DNA of 64,000 nucleotides, taken from positions 1,798,001 to 1,862,000 of the forward strand of contig CAWHRE010000010.1 of NCBI GenBank assembly GCA_963831705.1, given 5' to 3'. Of the stretch, positions 54,137 to 62,893 are shown piece after piece. The stretch's first letter is position 1; each line of letters opens with the position of its first letter. The DNA is from DASQPR01 sp963831705 (GTDB taxonomy: Bacteria; Actinomycetota; Actinomycetes; Mycobacteriales; Micromonosporaceae). The position numbers were made by a program, and so were the translations under genes. The notes under the pieces were generated by a model, which saw nothing but the letters and a program-made list of their open reading frames with translations, had not been told where the DNA came from and did no database searches.

Positions 54137-55429
54137 ATGCCAGCGATCGTCGTGATCGGCGCGCAATGGGGCGACGAAGGTAAGGGCAAGGTTACCGACC
54201 TGCTCGGCACCCGTGTCAGCCACGTCGTCCGATACCAGGGCGGCAACAACGCCGGGCATACCGTGATCACGCCGGACGGTACGAAGTACGCGCTACATCT
54301 CCTGCCGTCGGGCGTGTTGACCCCGGACTGCATCCCGGTGATCGGCAACGGTGTCGTGATCGACCCGAAAGTGTTGCTGACCGAGATCGACGGGCTGGCC
54401 GAGCGCGGCGTCTCCTGCGACAACCTGCTGATCTCGGGTGATGCTCACCTGATCATGCCGCATCACCGCGCGCTGGACCGGGTGGTCGAGCGTTACCTCG
54501 GGTCGTCCCGCATCGGTACGACCGGCCGCGGCATCGGCCCGGCGTACGGCGACAAGGTCGGCCGGGTCGGCATCCGCGTACAGGACCTGCTCGACCCGGG
54601 CATCCTCCGCCAGAAGCTGGAACTTGCGCTGCGTGAGAAGAACCAGATTCTGGTCAAGGTCTACAACCGCAAGGCGATCGACATCGACGCCGTGCACCAG
54701 GAATACCTCCTGTACGCCGACCGGCTGAAGCCGTATATCGCGGATACTCGTCTGGCGCTCGCCCAGGCGCTCGAAGAGGGCAAGACCGTGCTGCTGGAAG
54801 GTGCCCAGGCGACGCTGCTCGACGTCGATCACGGCACCTATCCGTTTGTCACGTCGTCGAACCCGACCGCAGGTGGCGCCTGCGTCGGTTCGGGCATTCC
54901 GCCGATGCAGATCACGCAGGTCATCGGCATCATCAAGGCGTACACGACGCGGGTCGGCGCCGGCCCGTTCCCGACCGAGCTGTTCGACCACAACGGTAAG
55001 CATCTGCGTGACGTCGGCCACGAGTACGGCACGACCACCGGCCGCGAACGCCGCTGCGGTTGGTTCGATGCGCTGGTGGGCCGGTACTCGGTCCGGGTGA
55101 ACGGCATCACCGATCTGGTCGTGACGAAGCTCGACGTCATGTCCGGGATGGACAAGGTGCCGATCTGCATCGCGTACGACGTCGACGGGGTCCGCTACGA
55201 CGACATTCCGATGACGCAGACCGCGTTCCACCATGCCGTACCGATCTTCGAACACCTCGACGGTTGGGGCGAGGACATCACGAAGTGCCGTGACTTCGCC
55301 GAGCTCCCCCCGAACGCCCAGCGCTACATTGAACGAATCGAGTCCCTCTGTGGCGCGAAGGTTTCGGTGGTAGGTGTGGGCCCTGGCCGAGACGAAAACA
55401 TCTTCCGCCACGAACTCCTCCCGGCGTAG
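54137..55429 (+). CDS. purA: Adenylosuccinate synthetase
   Basis: The 430-residue protein begins MPAIVVIGAQWGDEGKGKV (GTP-binding loop), with GGNNAGHTV, GTTGRGIGPAYGDK, TSSNPTAGG and TGRERRCGWFDAL. It makes adenylosuccinate from IMP, aspartate and GTP in AMP synthesis. ATG 54137 is preceded by GGCGGAGAAC, a modest ribosome site. It is followed by repeat copy C. Confidence 0.98.
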   Translation: MPAIVVIGAQWGDEGKGKVTDLLGTRVSHVVRYQGGNNAGHTVITPDGTKYALHLLPSGVLTPDCIPVIGNGVVIDPKVLLTEIDGLAERGVSCDNLLISGDAHLIMPHHRALDRVVERYLGSSRIGTTGRGIGPAYGDKVGRVGIRVQDLLDPGILRQKLELALREKNQILVKVYNRKAIDIDAVHQEYLLYADRLKPYIADTRLALAQALEEGKTVLLEGAQATLLDVDHGTYPFVTSSNPTAGGACVGSGIPPMQITQVIGIIKAYTTRVGAGPFPTELFDHNGKHLRDVGHEYGTTTGRERRCGWFDALVGRYSVRVNGITDLVVTKLDVMSGMDKVPICIAYDVDGVRYDDIPMTQTAFHHAVPIFEHLDGWGEDITKCRDFAELPPNAQRYIERIESLCGAKVSVVGVGPGRDENIFRHELLPA

Positions 55430-55446
55430 CGAGCGCAGCAAAGCGA

Positions 55447-55513
55447 CCAGTTGATCCTGGAGTTAGTTGACGCATCGACGGCGTGTCGTGCTTGTAACTC
55501 CAGGATCAACTGG
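55447..55513. repeat. Dispersed palindromic element, copy C
   Basis: Perfect 19-bp arms (55447-55465 and 55495-55513) with a 29-base loop containing GACGCATCGACGGCGTGTCG. It lies 17 bases after purA, between convergent genes. Same loop orientation as copy B. Confidence 0.92.
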
Positions 55514-55519
55514 CTCGAC

Positions 55520-55539
55520 TTATCCACAGGTTATCCACA
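55520..55539. other. Two tandem DnaA-box matches
   Basis: TTATCCACA occurs at 55520-55528 and 55531-55539, both perfect consensus and 11 bases apart in direct orientation. They lie just after repeat copy C in the purA/membrane-protein gap. Binding is not shown. Confidence 0.5.
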
Positions 55540-55665
55540 GGCGTCGACTTGGCCTTTACAGCCGAATCCGCCGTGCGGCGTTGCTCGGATCGGTGCGATC
55601 TCGTGATCGTTGATCCGTCGTGCTGATGGTCGGCGCTTGCCTGGCCGCGTCGAGACAAGGGCGCG

Positions 55666-56217
55666 TCAACCGCGCGCGGCTCCCGATGGCACCCTGGGGA
55701 TATTGCGGGCGGCCGGGCGGCTCAACAGCACGATGACGGCAATCAACAACAGGATGCTCGCGATCGCGCCGCCCATCGTGATCGTCTCCGACCATCCGGG
55801 AATTGCCGCCGCGGATTTCTGAGCCGCGACGGTGACCTCGTCTCCGGGCACCCCACCGAAGCCGAAATGGCCGGCGTTCTCCCATCCGGCGACGCCGAAG
55901 CAGAGCAGTCCAACGCTCGCCAGAATGAACGTCACCAGCCGGCCGGCCAGTGGCTGTCGTCGGATGACCAATGCCAGGACGATCGCGATCACGGCGGCGA
56001 AAAAGTCGAACGCGATGTGGGCGTCCATCAGAAAACGGAAGGTGCTCGGGTTGACGAAGCCGTCCGCGGTGTCGGCGAACGCGACCTCCGACGCCGCAGA
56101 CGCTCGATGGAAGATCGCGATCGTGTTGACGATGTTCAGGACGGATAGCCCGGCCACAGCCACAAGTAGCCACGAGGCTGTGCGAACCGCGGCCGGTAGC
56201 CGCATATCGGGGGTCAT
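55666..56217 (-). CDS. Four-helix membrane protein of unknown function
   Basis: The 183-residue protein has hydrophobic segments at about 13-36, 65-84, 92-110 and 148-167. No motif is recognised. It is flanked by repeat copies C (downstream) and D (upstream). The ribosome site before ATG 56217 is weak, and 55540-55665 downstream shows no other gene. Confidence 0.6.
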   Translation of the reverse strand: MTPDMRLPAAVRTASWLLVAVAGLSVLNIVNTIAIFHRASAASEVAFADTADGFVNPSTFRFLMDAHIAFDFFAAVIAIVLALVIRRQPLAGRLVTFILASVGLLCFGVAGWENAGHFGFGGVPGDEVTVAAQKSAAAIPGWSETITMGGAIASILLLIAVIVLLSRPAARNIPRVPSGAARG

Positions 56218-56273
56218 GGCCGGTGACTGTATCGATGTTCGACGTCACACGCTGTCCCACCGGATGGCAAAAA

Positions 56274-56336
56274 AGTTGATCCTGGAGTTAGTAGAACGAC
56301 ACGCCGTCGACGCGTCAACTAACTCCAGGATCAACT
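56274..56336. repeat. Dispersed palindromic element, copy D
   Basis: Perfect 19-bp arms (56274-56292 and 56318-56336) with a 25-base loop like that of copy A. It lies 13 bases downstream of the S53 peptidase stop (minus strand) and upstream of the 55666 gene. Confidence 0.92.
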
Positions 56337-56349
56337 GGGTTTGGTGCGG

Positions 56350-58320
56350 TTAGGGCAGGAGGGCCTCACCGAGGAGGAACCAGCTGCCGTTCGGCGAGCC
56401 GAGACCGGTCGAGTCGTCGTAGCCCTTCGTCATCGTGAGCGACGAGTCCATGCCGAGCGTGAACAGCGTCTTACCCGAGGACGATGCCATACCGATCGGC
56501 GACTTCGGGTTCGTCACGTCGTGGAACGCAACACCGGTCAGGTCGAGCCCGTACAGCAGCGGGTTTGCGAAACCGATCGGGAACCGGCGGTTCTGGCTGG
56601 CCACGGCCTGAAGTCCCGCCATCAGCGGGGTCGAGAGGCTGGTGCCGCCGTACTGGTACAGGCCGCCTGCGTAGTCGATGATCAGGCCCGTCTCCGGGTC
56701 CGCGTCCATCGATACGTCCGGGATGACCCGCATCGCCTTGCCGCCGTTGAGCTTCGCGAGCTTCGCCGGTACAGCCAACTTCTGGTACCACGGCTCGGCG
56801 AATAGCGAGCTCACGCCACCGCCGGCGCCGCCGTCGGACGTGTAGACGCCGCCTCCGATATCCACCAGCAGGTCGCCCGGGAGCGGCAGCAGGTACGACG
56901 ACGGAGAGGTAGCGAAGTTGACGCGGTCGAGGTCCGGACCCCACGAGGTCTCGAACTTGTAGCTGCCGTTCTGGTTGACCGCGAGCGTGGTACCACCGAC
57001 GGCGGTGACGCTCGGGTCCGAGGCCGGGAAGTCCGGCTCCGGCTTGGTCAGGCCACCAAGCTCGACGTTGTCCGCGTCGTCACCGGTCGAGAAGTAGAAA
57101 CCGATGCCCTCGGCCGCACCCTGTACGAAGATCGAGTCCTCGATCGCCACCTCGTCACCGAGGCCGTCCTCGCCGAGGTTGCCCCACGAGTCGCTGACGA
57201 TGTTTGCGACGTGGTTCTGCACGATGTAGTTGAGCGCATCGTCCAGGCCGGTGTCACAGTTCTGGGCTCCGACGTAGTGGATGTTCGCGCCCGGCGCCAC
57301 GCCGTGGACCGAGTCGATGTCGAGGCTCTCCTCGACGTTCCAACCCGCTTCGCCCTGGCAGATGTCCTGGTCGTTGAACGGACCGAACGTCGTCTCGGTG
57401 TACTGGCCGGGAGCCATTTCCGGCTCGCCGTAGAGGTCCGAGTAGTCGTTGACGTCCTGCAGTGCGGTCGGGCTGGCGTACGCGTCGACGATCGCAACGG
57501 TGACACCCTTACCGGTGTCGCCCTTGTTCTCGGCGGCCTGAATGCCGTACGCCGCCCGGATGTCGGCCGGTCCGTAGCCACAGCCCGGCGTCGGGAACGA
57601 CGTCTTGCCGTACGCGAGCGGAACCGTCTGCTCGTACTGGTCCCAGTACGCCGAGCAAGGCGCGGCCGGCGGCTGTGCATCCGACGGCGTACCGGCGTCG
57701 TTCACCGGAGTGCTGCCGAAGCCCGACGAGGCCGGCTTCGCGATCGTCTGCGTGATGCCGGTGAAGCCGAATACGAGCCCGGCGATGCTGCTCGGTACGG
57801 TCAGCGCCGAAGCCGGAGCACGCAGCGTCTTGCCCTTGTAGCTGTAGTTGTGCAGCGTCGTGCCGAACGCGGCGTTGACCTGCGCAACCGTGGCGTTACC
57901 GACGACCCAGCGGTTGCCTGCGCCGACGCCGGTCACCTTGATGCCGGCGCTCTTGAGGTAGTCGGACACCTTCTTGACCGAGGCGGCGGTCGGTGCGTAC
58001 TTCGCATTGAACGCGGCCGCGGTCAGGTAGTGGCCGTAGCTCGCATCCTTGGGGTTGGAGACGGCCGCGGCAACTTTCGCCGCTCCCGCCGCGTCGCGCA
58101 GGGGCAGCACGACGTTGAAGGTGATCCGCGTCGAAGACGACGGGGAACCGACCACGTGGTTGGACGTGGCCCACGACGGCGCGGTGCCTGCGATGGCCGC
58201 ACGTGCTCCGCTCGGCGCGGAGAACGCACTGGTGGCAACCAACGGTACGGTCAGTACCGCGGCGCTCAGCGTGACCAGTGCGCGGCGGGCGGTGACCCGT
58301 CGCGCGTTGGATGAACGCAT
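56350..58320 (-). CDS. S53 family (kumamolisin/sedolisin) secreted peptidase
   Basis: The 656-residue protein has a signal peptide (about 1-35), a pro-kumamolisin activation domain (about 45-190, RITFNVVLPLRD, YGHYLTAAAFNAKYAPT), and an S53 catalytic domain. The catalytic residues are E330 and D334 (EESLD), a TGDDADN oxyanion region and S561 in GGTSLSTP. The family are acid-active serine-carboxyl proteases that auto-process outside the cell. ATG 58320 has AAGGAG 4 bases upstream. Divergent from purD. Confidence 0.94.
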   Translation of the reverse strand: MRSSNARRVTARRALVTLSAAVLTVPLVATSAFSAPSGARAAIAGTAPSWATSNHVVGSPSSSTRITFNVVLPLRDAAGAAKVAAAVSNPKDASYGHYLTAAAFNAKYAPTAASVKKVSDYLKSAGIKVTGVGAGNRWVVGNATVAQVNAAFGTTLHNYSYKGKTLRAPASALTVPSSIAGLVFGFTGITQTIAKPASSGFGSTPVNDAGTPSDAQPPAAPCSAYWDQYEQTVPLAYGKTSFPTPGCGYGPADIRAAYGIQAAENKGDTGKGVTVAIVDAYASPTALQDVNDYSDLYGEPEMAPGQYTETTFGPFNDQDICQGEAGWNVEESLDIDSVHGVAPGANIHYVGAQNCDTGLDDALNYIVQNHVANIVSDSWGNLGEDGLGDEVAIEDSIFVQGAAEGIGFYFSTGDDADNVELGGLTKPEPDFPASDPSVTAVGGTTLAVNQNGSYKFETSWGPDLDRVNFATSPSSYLLPLPGDLLVDIGGGVYTSDGGAGGGVSSLFAEPWYQKLAVPAKLAKLNGGKAMRVIPDVSMDADPETGLIIDYAGGLYQYGGTSLSTPLMAGLQAVASQNRRFPIGFANPLLYGLDLTGVAFHDVTNPKSPIGMASSSGKTLFTLGMDSSLTMTKGYDDSTGLGSPNGSWFLLGEALLP

Positions 58321-58531
58321 GTAGCTCCTTCCGTTGCACTTTGGGGGAAGTGCACGTCGGCACATTCGTACTGCCGACGGCTCGGCTCAGCCGAACGCAC
58401 GGGCAATCATGGCCAAAGCGTCAATCAACCTGTCAATACTTTCGGGTTCGGTATCGGGTCAGGGATAGGGCCGGTAATTGCCGCGGATGCGCAAATCGCC
58501 GCTCCGGCCCGGACCGGTAGCATTCTTCGTT

Positions 58532-59818
58532 GTGCGCGTACTCCTTTTGGGCACCGGCGGTCGCGAACATGCGCTGGCCAGGTCGCTTTCCCTAGATCCG
58601 GCCGTTACCGCGCTGATTTGTGCGCCCGGGAATCCGGGAATGGCACTGCTGCGTTTACGAAATGACGAGTCCATTACGACGATGCCCGTCGATATTATGG
58701 ATGGGTCGGCGGTCGCGGAACTCGCTCGGAATGTGCGCGCCGATCTGGCAGTAGTGGGCCCGGAAGCCCCTTTGGTCGCGGGCGTCGCGGATGCGATCCG
58801 GAACGCGGGCATCGCGTGTTTCGGGCCGAGCGCCGATGCGGCCCGGATCGAGGGTTCGAAGGCGTTCGCGAAGGACGTCATGATCACCGCACACGTCCCG
58901 ACGGCCGGCGCCCGTACGTGCGACTCCCTCGCCGACGTCGAACGCGCGCTCGACGAGTTCGGTGCTCCCTACGTGGTAAAGGACGACGGTCTCGCGGCCG
59001 GTAAAGGCGTCGTGGTGACCGACGATCGCGCCCTCGCCCTCGCGCACGCGGAAGCGATCCGCTCCGGTGGCCACTCGGTGGTCATCGAGGAGTATCTGGC
59101 CGGCCCGGAGGTCTCGATCTTCGTGATCTGCGACGGCACGTCGGCCGTCCCGTTGATAACGTCGCAGGACTTCAAGCGGATCGGCGACGACGACGAGGGG
59201 CCGAACACGGGCGGCATGGGTGCGTACGCGCCGCTGGACTGGGCGCCGGAATCGCTCGTGGATGACGTGATGTCGTCGGTCGTCCGGCCGACGCTGGCCG
59301 AGATGGCTCGCCGGGAGGCGCCGTTCGCCGGCGTGCTGTATGTCGGTCTTGCACTGACCGCGTCCGGTCCGAAGGTGATCGAGTTCAACTGCCGGTTCGG
59401 CGATCCGGAGACCCAGGTCGTGCTGCCGCTGCTGGAGACGCCGCTGGCCGGCGTGCTGGCGGCGTCCGCGACCGGCACGCTCGATCAGCTGCCGCCGCTG
59501 CGTTGGCTGGACGGCTTCGCGGTTGCCGTGGTGATCGCCTCGGCCGGGTACCCGGTCACGGCCACGTCCGGCGATCTGATTCAGGGTGCCGATCGCGATG
59601 GCGTGCTGCACGCCGGTACCGCACGCGCATCCGACGACGGCACGCTGCGGTCGGCCGGTGGCCGCGTCCTCAACTGCGTCGGCGTCGGTGAAACTCTCGC
59701 CGCCGCTCGCGCCGCCGCCTACGAACTCGTCGACGGGATCTCGCTGGCCGGCTCCCAGCACCGGGGCGACATCGCCTCGGCAGCACTCCGAGGCGATGTC
59801 ACGGTCCCGATCGCCTAG
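58532..59818 (+). CDS. purD: Phosphoribosylamine-glycine ligase
   Basis: The 429-residue ATP-grasp protein starts MRVLLLGTGGREHALA from GTG 58532 and contains LICAPGNPG, VVGPEAPLVAGVAD, ECFGPS-like CFGPSADAARIEGSKAF, LAAGKGVVV, IGDDDEGPNTGGMGAYAP and EFNCRFGDPETQ. It makes GAR in purine synthesis. The frame continues to 58478, but GTG 58532 is the standard start. The stop overlaps the convergent MFS gene by 4 bases. The gap 58321-58531 shows a GTCGGCA/TGCCGAC hairpin (about 58366-58388) but no gene. Confidence 0.97.
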   Translation: MRVLLLGTGGREHALARSLSLDPAVTALICAPGNPGMALLRLRNDESITTMPVDIMDGSAVAELARNVRADLAVVGPEAPLVAGVADAIRNAGIACFGPSADAARIEGSKAFAKDVMITAHVPTAGARTCDSLADVERALDEFGAPYVVKDDGLAAGKGVVVTDDRALALAHAEAIRSGGHSVVIEEYLAGPEVSIFVICDGTSAVPLITSQDFKRIGDDDEGPNTGGMGAYAPLDWAPESLVDDVMSSVVRPTLAEMARREAPFAGVLYVGLALTASGPKVIEFNCRFGDPETQVVLPLLETPLAGVLAASATGTLDQLPPLRWLDGFAVAVVIASAGYPVTATSGDLIQGADRDGVLHAGTARASDDGTLRSAGGRVLNCVGVGETLAAARAAAYELVDGISLAGSQHRGDIASAALRGDVTVPIA

Positions 59819-61344
59819 GCCGCTTGCTCCGGAGATGCGGCGCGGCGTCCGCCGATCGCAAGCGTAAGCAGCGCGCCCAGCGCACAGATGCTGGCGGTCA
59901 CGAGAAAGATCGACCGAAATTCACTCTGGTACGCCGCGATCAGCGCATTCTCGTATTTCGTGACGGCCGCGTCGGTCGCCGGGAACGGCAACTGCAAGCC
60001 CTTCGTCAGATTGTCGAACTTGTGCAGTCCCCAGGCGGCGAGCGCCGAGAGCCCGATCAACATGCCGAGCATGCGGGCCACGACCAGCGCCGCGGACGCT
60101 ATGCCGTGCGACTCCGCCGGTACGACCCGCAGGACGGCGACCGACAGCGGCGCGATCACGATGCCCAGGCCGAGCCCGGCCAGGACGAGATCCGTGTCGA
60201 ACTGCGGCAGGAATCCGAAGTAATGCGCGGCCAGAACATCTCCCGGCCAACGGGAGATCAGGACGTACGCGGCCGTGGCCACGAGCAGCCCGACCACGCC
60301 CACCCAACGGGCCGACCACCGGCGAGCCGCGAAGCCACCGATGAGCGCACCGATCGGCAGCGCGATCAGGAATCGGGCCAACAGCAGCGTGGACGCGGCG
60401 GCGGACTTGTTCAGCACCGCTTCGCCCTGAAGCTGGATGAACACCAGCGTGGACAGCAGCGCGGCGCCGGTCAGGAGACTGGCGCCGAGTGCGGCGAAGA
60501 ACACGCTCCGATCGACGTGGGTCAGGTCGAGCAGCTTCGTCCGCGCCTTCCACTCCCACACGACGAACAGAATCAGCACGATCCCGCCGCCGATCAGCAG
60601 CTCGGGGCCGTAGGACGGGAGTACGCCGTTCTCCGGGTGTTGGTTGTTCAACGCGATCACGAAAGCACCGAGCGCGACCGCAAGCAGTAGTCCGCCGATC
60701 ACGTCGACGCGAGGTCGAGGCGTACCGGCTGGTTCCTTTGCTCGGGCCGGAACCGCGAAGAAGACCGCGACCGCCGCGATTGCCGCGAGTGGGATGTTGA
60801 TCCAGAAGATCCACCGCCAGCTGACCAGCGCGGCGACCGCCGCACCGTAGAGCGGGCCGAGGACACTGCCGAGTTCCTGCGCGGCGCCGACGCCACCCAG
60901 CACGGCTGCCCGCCGGGCCTCGGAGAACAGGTCGGCGGCGAGCGCCATGGTCACCGGCAACAACGCACCACCGGCGAGACCTTGGATGCCACGGCCGGTG
61001 ACCAACACCCAGACGCTCCCGGCATGCGCGGTCAGCGCTGAGCCGATCGCAAATCCGGCGAGGCTCAGGAAGATCACGAGCCGGCGGCCGAACTTGTCCG
61101 ATACCCGTGCCAGCAGCGGCATGCCGGCGACGTATCCGAACAGGTAACCGGTCACGATCGGCGTGGCTCGTTCGAGGTGGTTCAGGGGCACTTGAAGGTC
61201 GTCGAGGATCGTCTTGAACAGGCTCACGACGACGTAGGCGTCCATCGCTGCGAGCAGCACAGCGAGGCCCCCGGCGCCGATGGCTAGGCGGCGCCGGGGG
61301 CGAGGTGCGGAAAGCGACTGGTCGAGAGCGACGTTAGGGAGCAC
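59815..61344 (-). CDS. MFS transporter (P55-like)
   Basis: The 509-residue protein has about 14 hydrophobic segments, the MFS motif A-like ARVSDKFGRRLV after helix 2, and motif C-like GAAQELGSVLGPLYG. It directly follows the LprG-type lipoprotein gene, with the two overlapping by 11 bases. In mycobacteria the P55 transporter and LprG export lipids and confer drug tolerance together, which I infer here too. Helix details support a DHA2-type drug/lipid exporter. Confidence 0.9.
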   Translation of the reverse strand: MLPNVALDQSLSAPRPRRRLAIGAGGLAVLLAAMDAYVVVSLFKTILDDLQVPLNHLERATPIVTGYLFGYVAGMPLLARVSDKFGRRLVIFLSLAGFAIGSALTAHAGSVWVLVTGRGIQGLAGGALLPVTMALAADLFSEARRAAVLGGVGAAQELGSVLGPLYGAAVAALVSWRWIFWINIPLAAIAAVAVFFAVPARAKEPAGTPRPRVDVIGGLLLAVALGAFVIALNNQHPENGVLPSYGPELLIGGGIVLILFVVWEWKARTKLLDLTHVDRSVFFAALGASLLTGAALLSTLVFIQLQGEAVLNKSAAASTLLLARFLIALPIGALIGGFAARRWSARWVGVVGLLVATAAYVLISRWPGDVLAAHYFGFLPQFDTDLVLAGLGLGIVIAPLSVAVLRVVPAESHGIASAALVVARMLGMLIGLSALAAWGLHKFDNLTKGLQLPFPATDAAVTKYENALIAAYQSEFRSIFLVTASICALGALLTLAIGGRRAASPEQAA

Positions 61345-62053
61345 TGATGGTCACGGGTGCGTCGTAGTTGTCGAACGTGAGCGTCGCGGTCACGGTCTTG
61401 CCGTTCGACGGCACCGAGAACACTGCCTGGACCACCTTGCTCGTTGCCTCGTCGATCCACACCGAGCCGGTGATCTGCCCGGACATGCCCGGGATGAGGT
61501 TGGACACGGCGGTCGGGTCGGGCGTCAGCGAGACCTGGTACGCGGGCTTGCCGTTGATCACCGATGCGCCGACCGTCTTCGCGTTCTGCGCGGTCGTGAT
61601 GACCTTGGGGATACCGCGGTTGGGGTCGAGGATCGCGGACGGGTCGTAGATGCTCGTCGCACTGGACAGCGGCAGCTTCTGGTAATCGGCACCCAGCACC
61701 TTGAGGTAGAACGAATCGCCGACCACGATGAAGTCCGCTTCGATGGTCGACCCGAGCTCGCTGATCTTCGCGCTGCCCTTCGCCTCGCCCGCGTGCGTCA
61801 GCACGCCGTCCGCGCTCTGTAGCGGAAGGTTCGGCAGCGTTCCATCGATCTTGATGGTGAAGTGAACGGTCTGCACGTTGCCCATCGCGGTGCCGGCCTT
61901 GGTCAGCAGGTCGGATGCGGCCGGCAGCGTTCCGGTGAGGGATGCCGTGGGCGTCGTCGCGGTGGTGGATTTATGGCATGCGCCGAGGACGCCGGTGAGC
62001 AATGCGAGGGAGGCCACGGCCAAGATCGACGTGGCGGTACGCTTGAAAGACAT
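61334..62053 (-). CDS. lprG: LppX/LprAFG-family lipoprotein
   Basis: The 239-residue protein has a lipoprotein signal (lipid Cys C26 in LTGVLGAC) and a LppX/LprG fold (AGTAMGNVQTVHFTIKIDG, ADFIVVGDSFYLKVLG, ASVINGKPAYQVSL, VWIDEATSKVVQAVF). The family binds acylated lipids in a large hydrophobic cavity. It is the first gene of a pair with the P55-like transporter, whose start lies inside it. Confidence 0.9.
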   Translation of the reverse strand: MSFKRTATSILAVASLALLTGVLGACHKSTTATTPTASLTGTLPAASDLLTKAGTAMGNVQTVHFTIKIDGTLPNLPLQSADGVLTHAGEAKGSAKISELGSTIEADFIVVGDSFYLKVLGADYQKLPLSSATSIYDPSAILDPNRGIPKVITTAQNAKTVGASVINGKPAYQVSLTPDPTAVSNLIPGMSGQITGSVWIDEATSKVVQAVFSVPSNGKTVTATLTFDNYDAPVTISAP

Positions 62054-62074
62054 GCTGCATGGTATCGCCGCGCG

Positions 62075-62563
62075 TCAACCCCGACTACCGCTGTTCGGGA
62101 TCCGAACATGATCGACGACGTGGTCCGAGGCGGGCAACTCGAAACCTTGGACCGGCATCGAATCCACCGTGACGTTTGTAAACCCGATGCGTGCCGCGGT
62201 CGAAGAGATGAGCTCACGGATATAGGGCATGACGTCCGGCATGGCGCGCGATCTGACGAAGTCGCGGTACCACTCGTCACCCGCTGGTGGCTCGATCGCT
62301 GGGGTCGCCAAGTATTGAGCGACGGTCGTACCGCTGATCCTTCCGAGTAGCGCTTCAGGATGGTTGGCGATCGGCTCGTCTCCGGTTGCCTCGATCTCGT
62401 ACAGATCGCAGGTAGATGTGAATCGGACGTGAAGCATGTCGCTGCCGAAGCCCCAGTCGACGTTCATCGTCATCTGTACGGCCTTCACTGTTGCCGCCCG
62501 CGCGGTCTCGCCGTGAACCATCACGGTCTGAACGCCAATGAGCCGCAATTCTTGAGTCGTCAT
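62075..62563 (-). CDS. SecB-like chaperone-fold protein
   Basis: The 162-residue protein shows SecB-like layout: an N-terminal strand region (VQTVMVHGETARAATVKAVQMTMNVDWGF, RFTSTCDLYEIEATGDEP) and the C-terminal VMPYIRELISSTAARIGF, which resembles the SecB helix pattern (FPYAREx...) and the mycobacterial SecB-like Rv1957 (YPYIREYV). Function is inferred from that resemblance. Its ATG overlaps in an ATGA the stop of an upstream 48-residue Cys-rich ORF. Mycobacterial relatives belong to toxin-antitoxin-chaperone systems; no toxin or HTH antitoxin is seen here. Confidence 0.6.
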   Translation of the reverse strand: MTTQELRLIGVQTVMVHGETARAATVKAVQMTMNVDWGFGSDMLHVRFTSTCDLYEIEATGDEPIANHPEALLGRISGTTVAQYLATPAIEPPAGDEWYRDFVRSRAMPDVMPYIRELISSTAARIGFTNVTVDSMPVQGFELPASDHVVDHVRIPNSGSRG

Positions 62564-62706
62564 GCCGCGTCAGCAAATCCGTGGGAGCTGTCCCAAGTTG
62601 TGTGGCCATGAAACTCGACCTTGCTAATTTCGGTTGGGACGCTGGCCGACTGCTGTAGGCAGGCACTGTTGCACTCTATGCACGGCCCAGCGCTGAGTAC
62701 ACTCAA
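62560..62706 (-). CDS. Small Cys-containing ORF coupled to the SecB-like gene
   Basis: A 48-residue frame from TTG 62706 (AAAGG 7 bases upstream) starts MSVLSAGPCIECNSACLQQS, giving Cys at 9, 12 and 16. It ends in ...HGFADAA with its TGA overlapping the SecB-like ATG. The overlap and the ribosome site suggest a real translated leader ORF or small client/antitoxin. No family is recognised. It could also be chance. Confidence 0.4.
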   Translation of the reverse strand: MSVLSAGPCIECNSACLQQSASVPTEISKVEFHGHTTWDSSHGFADAA

Positions 62707-62855
62707 AACTGTACCTTTCGTAGGGCATGGCAGCTCGAAACTTGCCGCGGTGTGATCGCGCCGAAGCGTATCGCCGTTCGTACATGAATTCGATCGCTCG
62801 TCACCCGGACGGCTGTAGCGGGTTTCGGACCAATGTGCTGGCCAGGCATAACGCA

Positions 62856-62880
62856 GCCCGTGTTCGCATCGAACACGGGC
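62856..62880 (-). terminator. Terminator of the acyl-CoA dehydrogenase gene
   Basis: GCCCGTGTTCG and CGAACACGGGC form a perfect 11-bp stem with a 3-base loop, 13 bases after the stop at 62894 on the minus strand. Confidence 0.85.
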
Positions 62881-62893
62881 CGCGTTGCGGAAT

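Noticed and set aside
56341..58314. Long plus-strand frames over the S53 peptidase gene
   Set aside because: Antisense shadows of a complete, motif-rich peptidase gene.
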